This document shows, one piece after another, positions 13,073 through 14,521 of a DNA stretch of 14,521 nt (positions are counted from its first letter, which is position 1; the number at the start of each line of letters is the position of its first letter). The DNA is from CAYYFX01 sp964471155 (GTDB taxonomy: Bacteria; ARS69), in the NCBI GenBank assembly GCA_964471155.1, contig CAYYFX010000102.1, positions 1-14,521 on the forward strand, written 5' to 3'. The position numbers were made by a program, and so were the translations under genes. Under the pieces are notes generated by a model that was not told the DNA's origin, searched no databases, and saw nothing but the letters and a program-made list of their open reading frames with translations.

Positions 13073-14521
13073 GTGCGTATCCATCCCCTCCTTCCGTCCG
13101 GGACGCTCGCGGTCCTCGCGGTCGCGACCGCCCCGGGGTCGCCGGCCGCGCCCGAGCTCCACGAGCCGCGTCTCCTCGTGGAGGCTCCCTCCGAGGTCGT
13201 GGCCGGCGAGGCCACGAGCTACAGCGTCCTCTTGCAGGAGGAGTGGGGGCGCGAGGGACCGTGGGTGCCCACGGCGGGGATCGAGCGCGCGATGCGACTC
13301 GAGGTGATGACGAGCGACTCCGCCGCGGAGCTGGAGTCGCGCGTCCTGCTGGAGCGGGCGGACCGCGGGCGGCGGCGGATCCCGGTCGTGTTCCGCACCC
13401 CGGGCTTCCAGCGGCTCGACGTGGTGGGCGACGCCGGCGTCTCCGGACGGAGCAACCCCGTGCGCGTGCTTCCGGCGGCGCCGGAGGCGCGCGTGTTCTG
13501 GGGGGATCTGCACGGGCACCTGCACACGCCGGGCGAAGGGCACACGGGTCCGATGGACCTGGACGAGTACGGGCGCATCCTGGCGGAAGGCCTGGCCTTC
13601 GCGCGGGACGCCTCGCGGCTGGACTTCGCCGCGTTCACCGAGCACGTCCAGACCGCGGGCGGCCTCGCCGTCCCGGACAGCGCGGGCCGGTCGCCGTGGA
13701 GCGTCACGCTCTCCGCGGTGGAGGCCGCGCACGAGCCGGGGCGGTTCGTGACGTTCCCGGGATTCGAGTGGCAGGGCGAGCAGGGCGATCACTGCGTGAT
13801 CTATCCCGCGCCCGGACCGCTGGAGGCGCCGGCGGACTGGGCGGCGCTCGTCGCGTCGGTGCGCGCCCGCGGCGCACTGCTCACCGCGCACGCGGTCTTC
13901 CTGCCCGACACGTTCGAGGACGTGCCGGACGCGCTGGCCGCGATCGAGGTCACGCGCGACACGAAGAGCACGGAATGGCTCGGGCGCGAGGCGCTGGCGC
14001 GCGGCGTCGTGCGGCCGTTCCTCGGCTGCAGCGACACGCACGGCGGCGCGCTCGGGGCCACGTCCCTCACCGGCCTCCGCGCCGCGGCGCTCGACCGCGG
14101 CGCCATTCTCGAGGCGATCCGCGCCGGTCGCTGCTGGGCCACGAACGGCGAGCGCATCGTGCTGGACGTGACGGTGGACGCCACCGGGGACCTTCCGCGC
14201 ATCGACGTGGGCGGCTCCGGCACCGCGCCGGTGGACCGGATCGAGATCCTCCGCAACGGGGAGATCGTGGCCGAGGCGCGCGGGTTCGAGGCGGGCGACG
14301 CGTTCGCCTTCGCCTGGGAGGACGACGACCTGCTGCATGCGGAGTGCATCGCGGGCGACGTGGCGTATCACGCCCGCGTCGTGCAGACGTCCACGAACCG
14401 CTACGACCCGACGGAGCGCGACCTGGCCGTCTCGAGCCCCGTGACGGTCACGGTCACGCCGCGGCACCTGGATGCGGCGCACCGCCGTCGCGGCGGGGCC
14501 GGCACGGCCGCGCCGGGCGCC
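13073..14521 (+). CDS. CehA/McbA-type (DUF3604, PHP-like) metallohydrolase, 3'-truncated by the window edge
   Basis: Predicted exported or periplasmic metal-dependent hydrolase; 483 codons are visible without a stop. The first 25 residues (VRIHPLLPSGTLAVLAVATAPGSPA) look like a short, weak signal peptide. An Ig-like N-terminal part follows (LLVEAPSEVVAGEATSYSV to NPVRVLP). Then comes a PHP-like barrel: D145, H147, H149 and H151 in GDLHGHLH, E190-H191 (FTEHV), E232 (GFEWQG), H240, H273 (TAHAVF), and D321 with H323 in CSDTHGG. These fit a two- or three-metal site. The late segment ATNGERIVLDV and a beta-sandwich (PVDRIEILRNGEIV) are usual for the family. CehA and McbA cleave carbamate or aryl ester substrates, but most relatives are uncharacterised. 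GTG 13073 was chosen because it precedes the hydrophobic segment; it has no ribosome-binding site. The gene is divergent from the sulfatase-fold gene. Confidence 0.88.
   Translation, partial: MRIHPLLPSGTLAVLAVATAPGSPAAPELHEPRLLVEAPSEVVAGEATSYSVLLQEEWGREGPWVPTAGIERAMRLEVMTSDSAAELESRVLLERADRGRRRIPVVFRTPGFQRLDVVGDAGVSGRSNPVRVLPAAPEARVFWGDLHGHLHTPGEGHTGPMDLDEYGRILAEGLAFARDASRLDFAAFTEHVQTAGGLAVPDSAGRSPWSVTLSAVEAAHEPGRFVTFPGFEWQGEQGDHCVIYPAPGPLEAPADWAALVASVRARGALLTAHAVFLPDTFEDVPDALAAIEVTRDTKSTEWLGREALARGVVRPFLGCSDTHGGALGATSLTGLRAAALDRGAILEAIRAGRCWATNGERIVLDVTVDATGDLPRIDVGGSGTAPVDRIEILRNGEIVAEARGFEAGDAFAFAWEDDDLLHAECIAGDVAYHARVVQTSTNRYDPTERDLAVSSPVTVTVTPRHLDAAHRRRGGAGTAAPGA

Overview
The window is 14.5 kb of a GC-rich (roughly 70% by eye) bacterial chromosome, densely coded and without any mobile element, CRISPR array, rRNA or tRNA that I could see. 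Both edge genes are cut: gyrA has lost its 5' part at the left edge, and a CehA/McbA-type (DUF3604/PHP-like) metallohydrolase runs off the right edge. Several products carry Sec-type signal peptides or membrane segments. A Rex repressor, a periplasmic parallel beta-helix protein and a stand-alone carbamoyltransferase suggest an uncultured high-GC lineage, perhaps Eisenbacteria-like or a neighbouring FCB/myxobacterial-type group. That placement is a weak inference.

Layout. (1) 1-3241, plus strand: gyrA C-terminal three quarters, a GNAT acetyltransferase 29 nt downstream, then a winged-helix ArsR-like regulator preceded by a repeat- and palindrome-rich 173-nt spacer. (2) 3249-4583, minus strand: an exported parallel beta-helix protein, convergent with the regulator. 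(3) 4699-6770, plus strand: rex and hflX as a two-gene operon with an ATGA overlap, behind the best sigma70-like promoter on the plus strand. (4) 6761-7414, minus strand: a small exported eight-cysteine protein of unknown function whose 3' end overlaps hflX by 10 nt. (5) 7606-9474, plus strand: a NodU/CmcH/TobZ-type carbamoyltransferase. (6) 12977-9481, minus strand, read right to left: a membrane-anchored sulfatase-fold enzyme with Thr where the sulfatase Cys should be, a two-TM HAMP protein with no output domain, and a small protein with a His...Cys pattern like clan CD (caspase/CHAT/DUF4347-type) proteins. (7) 13073 to the end, plus strand: the partial metallohydrolase, divergent from the sulfatase-like gene.

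How they fit together. gyrA, rex and hflX are housekeeping functions (supercoiling, NADH/NAD+ sensing, ribosome rescue and splitting). The less ordinary part is region 6, a same-strand run of an envelope-type transferase/hydrolase, an orphan periplasmic sensor and a caspase-fold-like protein. Its promoter region is shared back to back with that of the metallohydrolase. Recurrent extended -10-like motifs (TG-S-TA-N3-T) sit in front of four genes. The right-edge gene looks leaderless.

No intergenic stretch exceeds 200 nt. The gap at 11002-11111 holds nothing I can name.
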